Assembly: GCF_002836715.1 (NCBI RefSeq)
Contig: NZ_PJAT01000017.1
Location: forward strand, 1-64,000
Source of the DNA: Psychrobacter sp. 4Dc
Lineage (GTDB): Bacteria; Pseudomonadota; Gammaproteobacteria; Pseudomonadales; Moraxellaceae
Direction of reading: 5' to 3'
Length of the DNA: 64,000 nucleotides
A model generated the notes under the pieces. The model had not been told where the DNA came from, did no database searches, and saw nothing but the letters and a program-made list of their open reading frames with translations. The translations under genes were made by a program, and so were the position numbers. Positions 31,501 to 40,041 of the stretch are shown piece after piece (position 1 is the stretch's first letter; every line of letters starts with the position of its first letter).

Positions 31501-31637
31501 CTGTCCGTAGTGAGTGGTTCAGTTTTTTGCGTATTGGCATCACCAATGGCAGCACTGACAGTTAGGCTAGATAAACCTAAGGCACCAAATAAGATCAAGC
31601 GGATGCTTTGGTAAAGCGGAGAATATAACAAGGGCAC
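28548..31637 (-). CDS. lptD: LPS-assembly protein LptD
   Basis: The outer-membrane translocon that inserts LPS into the outer leaflet with LptE. GTG start; a signal peptide is followed by a long Asn/Ser/Thr/Asp-rich segment (about 28-225), then the OstA/LptA-like jellyroll (VKIDQGTQHIEAEKVMIDLS, about 300-450) and a large C-terminal barrel (DNRRSSGFLLPSASVGSKSG onwards). Cysteines for inter-domain disulfides are visible (QRCEGQWVYP, FSTCPP and DYEDCCFGFAVYGR). At 1029 residues it is about 200-250 longer than typical LptD, and the excess is the low-complexity segment. It shares its upstream region with the divergent amgK. Confidence 0.94.
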   Translation of the reverse strand: MPLLYSPLYQSIRLILFGALGLSSLTVSAAIGDANTQKTEPLTTDSTGSYASNSVATDANSISRTQSNDGYQEADILNDSYPDDANSANTNNATLLNDTALDSRFSENNDLNITEINEAADSEAFSNEVSNTANLNTETSNQPISNTPDSSAFVPKAVTTENGKLDLNDESIQASLMRLAEFYELTPDTDASTLNNEAVSTEADNSHNNAMPAAQTIPKVGRDLRLLPNAVDSAQRCEGQWVYPQSNPNYQRAVNEAGTANGQPAPNVASVPNNQAPLFTESDYGYYNNINYAELSGNVKIDQGTQHIEAEKVMIDLSNGVAAAQGKVMFTDNATGQRTSNVSTNNAATNNGQASFNDRAAQGGLIGVADSLNYNTETGQSTANDVAFASVGLQAHGYAKRLNKPNESEYELDQVMFSTCPPTNRKWQFEAKSIDLNTDTGRGEAYNTTFRVADIPVFYLPYFNFPIDNRRSSGFLLPSASVGSKSGLEVDVPYYFNLAPNYDATLNTRVYTNRNPMLSGEFRYLTEEYGEGIFNGSYLPNDKKYDGEDRSSFFYDHYWSSTSIPRLSGDAKYSYVSDADYLNDFDTLGLSDNTLNLPRRARVNYYNDYVNGELKVETFQTLDAFNNNGQPLQDKDKPYSRLPQLKLDYRLPWAKSFDITGVSDSAYFKKSIDDGYENEKSGTRFYNKLSAVYPMEKSWGYIKPKLSLQHLYTSYDEDSLEDNQLSEEDGSQSVFVPQASIDAGLHFYQAGSPFGAFDDTMGGYRLLSPRVKYTYSPYENQNDIPNFNTRIASINYEQLFSDSWFLGHDRLQDLHSITPGVNYRYIDATGVTRFDGSIAEQFYLDDGRVTLDDDQPVFTSSSSGMVWDTSTQPYNNFWVDVSGALTSNYDLNYITTELRYQPSDNSLFNVGYVKRQRDDNTDQLPLSAFTASAVFPINNSWRILAQGQYDYNRNKMLDSLIGVDYEDCCFGFAVYGRRYYNDLNVKDEPTQAIMAEVRLNGLGSGSSRLTRLLADKILGFEPVQTAWKD

Positions 31638-32003
31638 ACCTATGATTGCAGAGCTTATTGGATTGCATGACTGAGTTTAGTAGCGGTATCACCGAACGAC
31701 ATAAAGCAGTGAACGAGCGACTAAAATATGACTAATGTATTCTCAAAAATTTGGATGTTTTACATATAATGACGACTAATCATAGTCAAAAAAAACCAAA
31801 TCAGCTACACTATTTACCAAAATTTATAATATAGCCATGCTGATTTTTAAGTAGCGATAGCGATTCTATCCGACATCAAGTATTGAATGATATAGCAATA
31901 CGTCTGTGACAGCTTGTAGAGCACCGACACATATCGCTATTTTAGCAAGTATTTGTCCGACTTATCACTACTTTAATTATTTATGACTTATATTTAACCA
32001 GCG

Positions 32004-33116
32004 ATGCCCAATATGACTGACAAAACGACTTTAGAGACTGATATGATCGATGAAAATAACAACCGCCAACAGCAATTAGAACAATGGTTACAGCAAGTAT
32101 TTTTAGATCAAACCTTTAGTCTAGATAGCTTACCTGGTGACGCTAGTGCCCGCCGATATCATCGTATCGAACTATCAGAGACAGACAATAGCGCCAACAA
32201 GCATTATATCGTCATGGACTCCGCTGACGAGCAAGATGCGATGCTGCAGTTTATCAGTGTGGCTAAGCTGATGGCACCTGCTGTCAACGTGCCGACACTG
32301 GCTGCACAAAATGTAGAAAAAGGATTCTTGGTATTACAAGATTTTGGCACAGTAGAATTTGCTCATTTGCTTGTCGATGCCACTGCAGACCAAATCAATG
32401 ACTACTATCAACTAGCAATGCAGACACTAGTCGCGCTACAAACGGTACCAGTAGAAACGGCAAAGTCGCAACACCAGCTACCAGATTATGACACAGCACT
32501 ATTAGACCGCGAGATGGATTTATTTAGCGAATGGTTTATGCCTTATATTGGTATAGCGCTAGATGAGCAGGTTTGGGGAAACCTAAAAACAGCGTTAATG
32601 AATGAGATTTTGCGACAGCCACAAGTGGTGGTACATCGTGATTATCACAGCCGCAACCTCATGCAAGATCAAGCAGATAAATCTCAGTTGGGCGTGATTG
32701 ATTTTCAAGATGCTGTTATTGGTTCGTATGCTTATGATTTAGTGTCGTTAGTCCGCGATGCTTATGTTGAATGGCCAGAGAGCCAAATATCTACATGGAT
32801 TAATGACTTTTGGCAGCTACAAAAACAAAAATCACTAACCACTGCTGATAGCGCGGTGCAGTTTGAAAACGATGTAAATGTCATAGGCGTACAACGTCAC
32901 TTAAAGGTATTAGGGATTTTTATCCGTTTGTCTGAGCGTGATGGCAAAGACCGCTATTTGGCGGATATTCCTAAAGTCATGCACGATTTGATTATTGAAT
33001 TAAACTGGCTTGCTGAACATGGCAACGATGAACTAAAGCAATCAATTATACCGTTTAACCAATGGCTACAAGAGGCAGTGCTACCTGCTTATAAAGAGAA
33101 GTTTGCTTCAGCGTAG
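32004..33116 (+). CDS. amgK: N-acetylmuramate/N-acetylglucosamine anomeric kinase AmgK
   Basis: An aminoglycoside-phosphotransferase-fold kinase that makes MurNAc-1-phosphate in the cell-wall recycling bypass. It is 370 residues with the catalytic loop VVHRDYHSRNLM (H211-N218) and the metal motif IDFQDA (D233-D236). Starts at 32004 or 32013 are possible. It is followed 46 bp later by murU, its pathway partner, and sits beside lptD-surA as in Pseudomonas, which strongly supports the specific assignment over a generic phosphotransferase. The 366-bp divergent gap to lptD (31638-32003) shows no recognisable site. Confidence 0.88.
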   Translation: MPNMTDKTTLETDMIDENNNRQQQLEQWLQQVFLDQTFSLDSLPGDASARRYHRIELSETDNSANKHYIVMDSADEQDAMLQFISVAKLMAPAVNVPTLAAQNVEKGFLVLQDFGTVEFAHLLVDATADQINDYYQLAMQTLVALQTVPVETAKSQHQLPDYDTALLDREMDLFSEWFMPYIGIALDEQVWGNLKTALMNEILRQPQVVVHRDYHSRNLMQDQADKSQLGVIDFQDAVIGSYAYDLVSLVRDAYVEWPESQISTWINDFWQLQKQKSLTTADSAVQFENDVNVIGVQRHLKVLGIFIRLSERDGKDRYLADIPKVMHDLIIELNWLAEHGNDELKQSIIPFNQWLQEAVLPAYKEKFASA

Positions 33117-33162
33117 ATGACGCTCAGCTAAATTAATTTAAATAATAAAGATAGGAGCGCAG

Positions 33163-33900
33163 ATGTCTACCTCTACGATTACACAAGCCATGATTTTGGC
33201 AGCGGGCAAGGGCACACGCCTACGTCCATTAACGCTTGAGACGCCCAAGCCTTTGGTTGAAGTCGCAGGTCAGCCACTTATTGTATGGCATATTAAAGCA
33301 CTAAAATCAGCAGGCATTACTGATATCACGGTCAATGCCTCATGGTTGGCAGATAAGCTAATGGACGCCTTAGGCGACGGCTCACAGTATGGCGTAAAGC
33401 TGCATTGGTCAGTAGAAGATGATGAGCCACTTGAAACTGCAGGCGGCATTTTTCAGGCATTACAATCAGGTAAACTAAAGGATGAACCGTTTATCCTGGT
33501 CAATTCTGACGTCTGGACTACCTATGATTTTTCTCAATTAACAGACTATACATTGGGAGCGGATCAGCGCGCGCACTTATTATTGATTGATAATCCAGAG
33601 CACAATAATGGCGGCGATTTCGCGATTAATAATGGCCTAGCGAGTGAACAACCAGTGGGCGATGCAGATAAGTATACCTTTGCGGGTATTAGCGTAATGT
33701 CACCAAAATTGGTAGAAGGTCTGGTATCAGGACAACCTGCTGCATTAGCACCACTACTAAAGCAAGCAATGATAAAGTTTCAGATTACCGCTGAAGTGAC
33801 GACAGATAATTGGATAGATGTGGGGACACCTGAGCGTCTGACACAGGTTAATGAGTTTATCGAACAGAATGATATCGAGCATGCAGGTAAACCAAACTGA
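33163..33900 (+). CDS. murU: N-acetylmuramate alpha-1-phosphate uridylyltransferase MurU
   Basis: A nucleotidyltransferase that turns MurNAc-1-phosphate and UTP into UDP-MurNAc, letting recycled wall sugars re-enter peptidoglycan synthesis without MurA. It is 245 residues with the sugar-nucleotide signature MILAAGKGTRLRPLT (10-24), the KPLVEVAGQPLI loop, and ETAGG and NSDVWTT metal-site regions. It lies directly after amgK with TAGGAG as ribosome binding site. A hairpin terminator follows. Confidence 0.92.
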   Translation: MSTSTITQAMILAAGKGTRLRPLTLETPKPLVEVAGQPLIVWHIKALKSAGITDITVNASWLADKLMDALGDGSQYGVKLHWSVEDDEPLETAGGIFQALQSGKLKDEPFILVNSDVWTTYDFSQLTDYTLGADQRAHLLLIDNPEHNNGGDFAINNGLASEQPVGDADKYTFAGISVMSPKLVEGLVSGQPAALAPLLKQAMIKFQITAEVTTDNWIDVGTPERLTQVNEFIEQNDIEHAGKPN

Positions 33901-33916
33901 TAAATTTCAGTTAAAT

Positions 33917-33955
33917 AAAAAGCAGCGTCGATTATTCAACGCTACTTTTTTTATG
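33917..33955. terminator. Terminator between murU and the cytochrome bd operon
   Basis: An imperfect stem (AAAGCAGCGT/ACGCTACTTT, one mismatch) has A-rich and T-rich flanks on both sides, so it could serve both convergent transcripts. Confidence 0.65.
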
Positions 33956-34082
33956 CATATAGAATTATTTTTTACGACATGTCTAAAAGGTATATTGGCA
34001 AGACAAAAATGCAAGTTTAGCATCTAGCAAGCTATTTATTAGCTAACTAACTGGCACTCAATCGTATGATTAGGCAATTACG

Positions 34083-34199
34083 CTAAACACCCATGGCCAG
34101 TTTAATTAGCTGAGCAATGGTAAACACCACTAAGAACCCTGCCAAATATAGACCCACGAACCATGCCCATTGCAATTGTTTTTTACTGAACTTTTTCAT
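34083..34199 (-). CDS. Small membrane peptide of the cytochrome bd operon (DUF2474/CydX-like)
   Basis: A 38-residue frame with an AGGAGA ribosome binding site 5 bp before its ATG. It starts MKKFSKKQLQWAWFVGLY and has one hydrophobic helix (about 12-33) ending QLIKLAMGV. It is the third gene after cydA and cydB on the same strand, 95 bp past the cydB stop. Position, length and the single helix match the small subunits (DUF2474 or CydX/CydP type) that accompany bd-type oxidases. Which family it belongs to needs a profile search. Confidence 0.75.
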   Translation of the reverse strand: MKKFSKKQLQWAWFVGLYLAGFLVVFTIAQLIKLAMGV

Positions 34200-34294
34200 A
34201 GAGATCTCCTGATTAGCGTATGAAGTGTGACTACCATCTGTAAACGATGATAGCCATCCTTTTTAGCTGATCCGTTGCCCGCCGCGATTAGCGA

Positions 34295-35311
34295 CTAGTA
34301 CATCGGATTGTGATCAGACTTACCTTTGAAGGTATAGTAAGCAAATGCTGTATAGCTCAAGATAATCGGTAACATAATACAGGCGCCAATCAGCATGAAT
34401 GATAACGAAGTATCGGCAGCAGCAGCTTCATAAATCGTCATTTGATACGGTACGATATAAGGGAATAGGGCGAAACAAACCCCAATATAACCCATTAAAA
34501 ATAAGGCAACCGTTAGTAAGAATGGACGATACTCACGCTCTGTTTTTAAGTCTTTACGCATGATAAAGAATAAGAGCATGACAATGATAGGCATAGGAGC
34601 GAGGTATAATAAATCTGGGAAACTAAACCATCCTTCTAATGCATCGATGTCTGAGAAGTACATAAACGCTGTGACCACAACCATCGCTACTAGTAACGCA
34701 GTAAGCATCCATCTAGAAACTTGGCGCGCCCATACTTGTAATGTGTGCTCTGTTTTTATAATAAGCCACGTTGAACCAAGTAAGGCATAGCCGATAATCA
34801 TGGCAAATCCGCACACTATTGAGAAGGGTGTGAGCCAATCAAATGGGCCACCAGTATATAGACGGTTACTGGCTTCTAACCCTTGCACTAACGCCCCAAG
34901 CATAATGCCTTGAGAGAAAGTGGCAACGACTGAACCGACAAAGAAAAAGGTATCCCATACATGCCGGCGCGAAGAGGATTTAAAGCGAAACTCAAACGCT
35001 ACGCCGCGCATGATAAGACCGAACAACATGGCAGTTACTGGCAAATATAGACCTGTCATGATGATGCCATAAGCAACAGGGAATGCTGCGAATAAACCAC
35101 CACCACCTAGGACTAGCCACGTTTCGTTACCGTCCCAAAATGGGGCGATAGAGTTCATCATGCGGCTACGGTTTTTATCTGAGCCTGCAAAAGGGAACAA
35201 AATACCGCAGCCCAAATCAAAGCCATCAAGCAGTACATAGACAAAGACAGACAAAGCAATCAAACCGCCCCAAATAAGAGGTAAATCTAATACATCACCG
35301 AAGTTAAACAT
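34295..35311 (-). CDS. cydB: Cytochrome bd-type quinol oxidase subunit II
   Basis: The second large subunit of a bd-type terminal oxidase in the inner membrane. It is 338 residues, multi-spanning, with the family N-terminus LPLIWGGLIALSVFVYVLLDGFDLG and the WDGNETWLVLGGG motif near residue 59. The start codon overlaps the cydA stop (TAATG), so the two are translationally coupled. The length and the accompanying small peptide suggest the cyanide-insensitive (CioB) type. Confidence 0.93.
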   Translation of the reverse strand: MFNFGDVLDLPLIWGGLIALSVFVYVLLDGFDLGCGILFPFAGSDKNRSRMMNSIAPFWDGNETWLVLGGGGLFAAFPVAYGIIMTGLYLPVTAMLFGLIMRGVAFEFRFKSSSRRHVWDTFFFVGSVVATFSQGIMLGALVQGLEASNRLYTGGPFDWLTPFSIVCGFAMIIGYALLGSTWLIIKTEHTLQVWARQVSRWMLTALLVAMVVVTAFMYFSDIDALEGWFSFPDLLYLAPMPIIVMLLFFIMRKDLKTEREYRPFLLTVALFLMGYIGVCFALFPYIVPYQMTIYEAAAADTSLSFMLIGACIMLPIILSYTAFAYYTFKGKSDHNPMY

Positions 35312-36807
35312 TAGCGTAATCCTCCATCATCGACATCATTTGCAGGCTCATCTAAGCCTTCTTCAGTACCTTTAGCAGGATTACTATCACCACTTAACGC
35401 GCGGCCTTGGCTCTCGGTCACTGAGTGCTCGTAGAAATTATCTTCTGCAGGATCTGTATAAGGTTTCGGCCCTTGAGCAATCAAGCGCAAGATGTAAAAA
35501 CTGCCTGCACCAAAGACGAATATGTACAGTACAATAAAGCCAATCAATGTCGTCGCTACTTGCTGTGCTGCAAGCGGAGACATACTTTCAGCAGTACGAA
35601 TAACCCCATAAACTGTCCAAGGTTGACGTCCTGTCTCGGTTACGAACCAACCTGATAATAAGGCGATAAAACCAAGCGGAGTCATCATCATCCAAGCACG
35701 GTGGAACCACACACTGTCAGTATTGAACTGCTGTTTTTTGAAGTATTTGTATAGACTGAATAGGCCGACCAGTACCATAAGCATGCCAATACCAACCATG
35801 ATACGAAACGCCCAAAACACGATGATAACAGGTGGTTGATCTTCAGGTGCCCAGTTTTTGAGCCCTTTAACTTCACCATCTAACGAGTGGGTCAAGATTA
35901 AACCTGTCACGTAAGGGATTTTTACTTCGTATTTATTGGTCTGATTTTCTTGATCAGGAATCGCAAAGAGACGTAGTGCTGCCCCGCGCTCATCTTCCCA
36001 AAGTCCTTCCATCGCAGCCACTTTGGCTGGCTGATGCTCAAGGGTATTGAGACCATGCTCATCACCAATCAACACCTGTGCTGGTGCCATAAAGATGGCC
36101 ATAATCATTGCCATACCGAGCATCACACGACCATGCTCACGGTGCTCAGCGTGTTTTTTGGATTGGATATAGTAAGCGCCGATACCACCAATAACGAAGG
36201 CTGTGGTCAAGAATGCCGCTGTCACCATATGTGCGAAACGGTAAGGGAATGAAGGATTGAAGATAATCTCAAGCCAGTCGGTTGGGTAAAGTAGGCCGTC
36301 TGCACCCATCACAAAGCCTTGGGGGGTTTGCATAAAGCTGTTAGCTGACAAAATCCAAGTCGCTGATATCAGTGTGCCAATGGCGACAATAGCAGTCGAG
36401 GCAAAGTGCATGCGTTTGCTCACGCGGCCCCAGCCAAATAGCATGATACCTAAGAAAGAGGCTTCTAAGAAAAACGCGGTCAATACTTCATAAGCGAGTA
36501 GTGGGCCTATGACGTTGCCGGCTTTATCTGAGAACACCGCCCAGTTGGTACCGAACTGGTAAGACATTACCACACCCGATACCACACCTAGACCAAAGAC
36601 CACGGCAAATATCTTGACCCAGTGCTTATAAACTTCAGCATAGATAGGTTCACCAGTTCTCAACCAGCGGAATTCAAGCACCGCAAGCCAGCTGGCAAGT
36701 CCGATAGAAAAGGCAGGAAAGACGATATGGAACGAGATAACAAAAGCGAATTGGATACGCGCAAGCGTCAGCGCATCGAGCTGGTCAATCATAAATGTAG
36801 CGAACAT
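35311..36807 (-). CDS. cydA: Cytochrome bd-type quinol oxidase subunit I (CioA-like)
   Basis: The heme-bearing subunit that oxidises quinol and reduces O2. It is 498 residues with nine or so helices. The N-terminal helix carries a heme-ligand His (H27 in VISFHIVFPAFSIG), then AVVFGLGVVSGVVMSYQFGTNW and GWFVTETGRQPWTVYGVIRT near 385-405. It is shorter than E. coli CydA (about 520), consistent with a short Q-loop and the cyanide-insensitive oxidase (CIO) subclass; this is inference from length. The 451-bp upstream gap (36808-37258) shows no gene, and no convincing FNR/ANR site was found. Confidence 0.92.
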   Translation of the reverse strand: MFATFMIDQLDALTLARIQFAFVISFHIVFPAFSIGLASWLAVLEFRWLRTGEPIYAEVYKHWVKIFAVVFGLGVVSGVVMSYQFGTNWAVFSDKAGNVIGPLLAYEVLTAFFLEASFLGIMLFGWGRVSKRMHFASTAIVAIGTLISATWILSANSFMQTPQGFVMGADGLLYPTDWLEIIFNPSFPYRFAHMVTAAFLTTAFVIGGIGAYYIQSKKHAEHREHGRVMLGMAMIMAIFMAPAQVLIGDEHGLNTLEHQPAKVAAMEGLWEDERGAALRLFAIPDQENQTNKYEVKIPYVTGLILTHSLDGEVKGLKNWAPEDQPPVIIVFWAFRIMVGIGMLMVLVGLFSLYKYFKKQQFNTDSVWFHRAWMMMTPLGFIALLSGWFVTETGRQPWTVYGVIRTAESMSPLAAQQVATTLIGFIVLYIFVFGAGSFYILRLIAQGPKPYTDPAEDNFYEHSVTESQGRALSGDSNPAKGTEEGLDEPANDVDDGGLR

Positions 36808-37258
36808 AAACGGTTACTCTCATCTGTTAGCTGAATAGCGCTGACTTCCATACAACGCTCAAGTAACTGTCCGTAACTATCCATCGATCAAAGTGGCAAG
36901 CATTACGGGCAATAGCTCAGTGACGTGGACTTAGCTCCATTAGACATAAATTGTGGCTAAGTTTGCGACTCACTGTTTAGCTGAATTGAATAATTTATGT
37001 CCTTATAAATTTACATATTACTGTCATGTGCTATAGATATATTATGCGCTCACCTAGATATACACGCAAGCAACCCAATCTGTCAGTTGCAGACATAAGA
37101 GTCATCAAAATAACATAATTCAAACATTGAAAAATAAAATTAATATTATTAAAAACAAAGTAGTACGCGTGAACATACTGCTTATTTGAAACCTATAACT
37201 AATATTTAAAGGTTACGATTTATACGCCAAAAACCTCGTGAAATAACAAAAATCTACA

Positions 37259-39703
37259 TCATTCTTGTAGCTGCTTGTGCAAAATTCTTCGCAACGTCAA
37301 AATGGTCTGTGGATTGGTCTGAATACTATGACCGCCATTGATAATTGTCTCAGACGCAGCACCATCGAGATGGGCGCTATTATAAGGAACGATACCATCT
37401 GACAAACGCTCGGTCAGTGCTTGACTGATATCATCATTGACTGTCACAGCAGCAACAAGTGGCTCGGGTGGTAGCTGTGATGTCTCAGTATTGTCACTGA
37501 CATCAACACTCGCCGTTTCATTTCCAGAGTTGTCTTCTACCGCTTGAGACAAATCAATCTTGGCACCATTTGGTTGCGTTTGCGCCAGTCCTTTAGTGAT
37601 ATCGGCATCGTTATTGGCAATGATTGAATGGTAAGTGATATGCTCATTCATAGTGATGTCTTTGGTTAACTCTATAAAAGAAGACTTATCACTTAACTGG
37701 CTGGCACCGTTCTGCAAATATAACGCGCCCAGTGGGTTTTGTGCCAAATCGCCTTGTGTGGCAATAGTCGCTAAGTTATCAGTGAATGTCTTGACCAGAC
37801 CTACGGGTAAGTAAACGATGCGGCGTAGTGCACGGGTAAACCAACGATCTGCATAATCGGTACCACGGAAAGGTGCAGATAGAAAAACAGCGGTGTCTAC
37901 TTGTGGCAATGCCTGTAGCTCAAATCTTTCCTTTAACTCATCTTCACCAAAAGACGTTTTGAGCGCGTTACGGATTTGCTGCTTCTCATTGCTAGAGAGG
38001 ATATCTTTGTCGTTAAGTTTATCTAAATCATCGACTAAATTTTCATCAGACAGCATCATGCGAGCGATAATGGCACCCATACTGTGACTGATAATCACAC
38101 TGTTTTGACTGGCACGATTTTGTCCATCAGGATCAGTCTGCTGGTAGGTGCTGTTGATTAGCTGCTGAATCTGATAGCGATTTTCTAAAATAGGCAGATT
38201 GGTTGGATAGAATATTTGCCAAACTTGGTAGTTATCACGCAGCTTGTCATCATTAAGAATATCGTTGGTCAGATTGACCCAAGTGGCCGGACTAGAGGCC
38301 AACCCATGCAACATAATCAACACGCGTTTATCAGGATCATAAGGCTCAAGCATGAAGAGTTTGGGCAGCTGAGCATCTGGTTGGCGAGTAATCAAGTTTA
38401 AATAACCTACACCATCTAACTGGTTTTCTGATAACCATAAGCCATATCCTGCCGAAAAGTTGGCTGCCAGTGGGTAATTATCATTGAGGATATTGACGGA
38501 TTCAGTTTGGTACGGATTGTATAAATGAATATCAAGCTTACGACTGCTCAGCGCATCTAATACGCTATTACCGTCTGGCTTAATCAGACCAGTCAATAGC
38601 AGATGTCCCGTGGGATAAATACGTGAGCTTGGCTCGCTGTCGTCCGTGCTTTTATCCTCATTTGTTAGCCGACCAGATAATGAGGCGACTAGCAATTGAC
38701 GGATCGTGGTGGTATAGCGATCATCCAATGACGCCACCAAACTGATGCCCAAACCGGGGCGTTTGCTCACAGAATTGAGACCAGATAGTCGCAGCTCATA
38801 AGTGGATGATAAGTCTGCCAAAGCGGAAGTTTGTTTATGAGCGTTTTGCAGATAGTTGTTTTCGTTGGGCAAATAAATATCAAGGTTATAGTTATCTACT
38901 GTCACTTTCATGACTTTGACTTGGTCTGTCGCTTTGCCCTTTAGTGGAGGTCGATTGGCAATTGCTGCTTCATCCGTGTTGTCACGCTTGGTAGAAGTTA
39001 TCGGCAAATACTCTACTGTTGTATCACCCATCAATTTATTGGCGTTTTCAGTCGATTGATAAATTTGAGTAATAACGTCATTGCTAGCAGCGTTATAAAT
39101 ATCTTGGGTTTGGATATCATTGTCATTCGGAATACGGTTTTGCGCACGATGGCTATTGCTATTTTGCTCTGCACCTTCAAAGTCATGGGTCAAGCTGTCA
39201 TAAAACAGATAGGTGTAGCTGTATTTGACGGCATCAAACAATCTTGCTTGATAATCGGTTAAACACAGGTCAGTCTCTTTTTGCTGCGTTTTGGCGTCAT
39301 CATCACTTAAAGGCGCATTGGCGTAATACGGATCAAGTGGCGGGCGTGTAAGCGCATTACGACAGTTTTTCGAATCAGATAGTTGACGCGCTTTTGCATA
39401 GTGCAGTTCTGCAAAAATAGCCAAAGCAGGGCGATAGTGCCTGTTAAGCATACTGTCAGAGAGCTGAGTCAAGCATAAGTCAAATTGCTGCATACAGGCT
39501 TGCTCATTCAGTCCTGCTGATAATAAAGCAGATGCTGTGTCGCTGCTTAGCGCATTGTCAGTGACGATATTGCCGCGCTGTGCTGAGATGGTCTTGGCCG
39601 AGGCTTGTTTGTCGACCGTCACCGTACTACATGCTGGTAGCAATACTGCTGCCGCCAAAAGCATAAGTGACGTAATAGGCAAGGCTTTTTTATTAATATG
39701 CAT
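37259..39703 (-). CDS. Large lipoprotein-like alpha/beta hydrolase
   Basis: From ATG 39703 the protein is 814 residues and opens with a lipoprotein signal peptide (MHINKKALPITSLMLLAAAV, lipobox LPAC). The middle is unassigned. The C-terminal half holds an alpha/beta hydrolase fold: oxyanion-hole strand VLIMLHGLASSPATW (about 460) and nucleophile elbow VIISHSMGAI with Ser near 540, then an FRGTDYADRW segment and a terminal His (INGGHSIQTN). It resembles PGAP1-like or lipase-like hydrolases; the substrate is unknown. An alternative start is ATG 39736. It is probably anchored to the outer membrane. Confidence 0.75.
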   Translation of the reverse strand: MHINKKALPITSLMLLAAAVLLPACSTVTVDKQASAKTISAQRGNIVTDNALSSDTASALLSAGLNEQACMQQFDLCLTQLSDSMLNRHYRPALAIFAELHYAKARQLSDSKNCRNALTRPPLDPYYANAPLSDDDAKTQQKETDLCLTDYQARLFDAVKYSYTYLFYDSLTHDFEGAEQNSNSHRAQNRIPNDNDIQTQDIYNAASNDVITQIYQSTENANKLMGDTTVEYLPITSTKRDNTDEAAIANRPPLKGKATDQVKVMKVTVDNYNLDIYLPNENNYLQNAHKQTSALADLSSTYELRLSGLNSVSKRPGLGISLVASLDDRYTTTIRQLLVASLSGRLTNEDKSTDDSEPSSRIYPTGHLLLTGLIKPDGNSVLDALSSRKLDIHLYNPYQTESVNILNDNYPLAANFSAGYGLWLSENQLDGVGYLNLITRQPDAQLPKLFMLEPYDPDKRVLIMLHGLASSPATWVNLTNDILNDDKLRDNYQVWQIFYPTNLPILENRYQIQQLINSTYQQTDPDGQNRASQNSVIISHSMGAIIARMMLSDENLVDDLDKLNDKDILSSNEKQQIRNALKTSFGEDELKERFELQALPQVDTAVFLSAPFRGTDYADRWFTRALRRIVYLPVGLVKTFTDNLATIATQGDLAQNPLGALYLQNGASQLSDKSSFIELTKDITMNEHITYHSIIANNDADITKGLAQTQPNGAKIDLSQAVEDNSGNETASVDVSDNTETSQLPPEPLVAAVTVNDDISQALTERLSDGIVPYNSAHLDGAASETIINGGHSIQTNPQTILTLRRILHKQLQE

Positions 39704-39879
39704 TACTGTCTGTTTGCTAAAGCCAGCGAAAGTCATAAGTCAGTCCAATAAACGGTAGTTATGAGAGTATGAATGATGAAAGTAGCAATTGATAATGAGT
39801 GTAGCGCAACTTTTGACGTTAGACTATTCATTTGCAGTTCTACAAAAGCATGTTTTAAAACGAAAGTGTTTCTACTAGT

Positions 39880-39924
39880 CGAAAAAAAGCGCTTTTGTCT
39901 TATAGAGATAAAACAAAAGCGCTT
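39880..39924 (-). terminator. Intrinsic terminator downstream of the exported repeat protein gene
   Basis: The 12-bp arms AAGCGCTTTTGT and ACAAAAGCGCTT enclose about 14 nt and, read on the minus strand, are followed by a run of Ts (the A-run at 39882-39888). It lies 118 bp past the stop of the gene ending at 40042. Confidence 0.75.
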
Positions 39925-40041
39925 GGTATTTAAAGCTTGGATTTAGATTATTTATTAGAGATTTGACCTAGTGACGGTTTTATTAAACAAATATCTTATG
40001 AATCAAACCCTCAATAGCTAATCTCAACAAGTATAAAATTT

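Noticed and set aside
36808-37258. FNR/ANR-type site upstream of the cytochrome bd genes
   Set aside because: No TTGAT-N4-ATCAA match was found on inspection.
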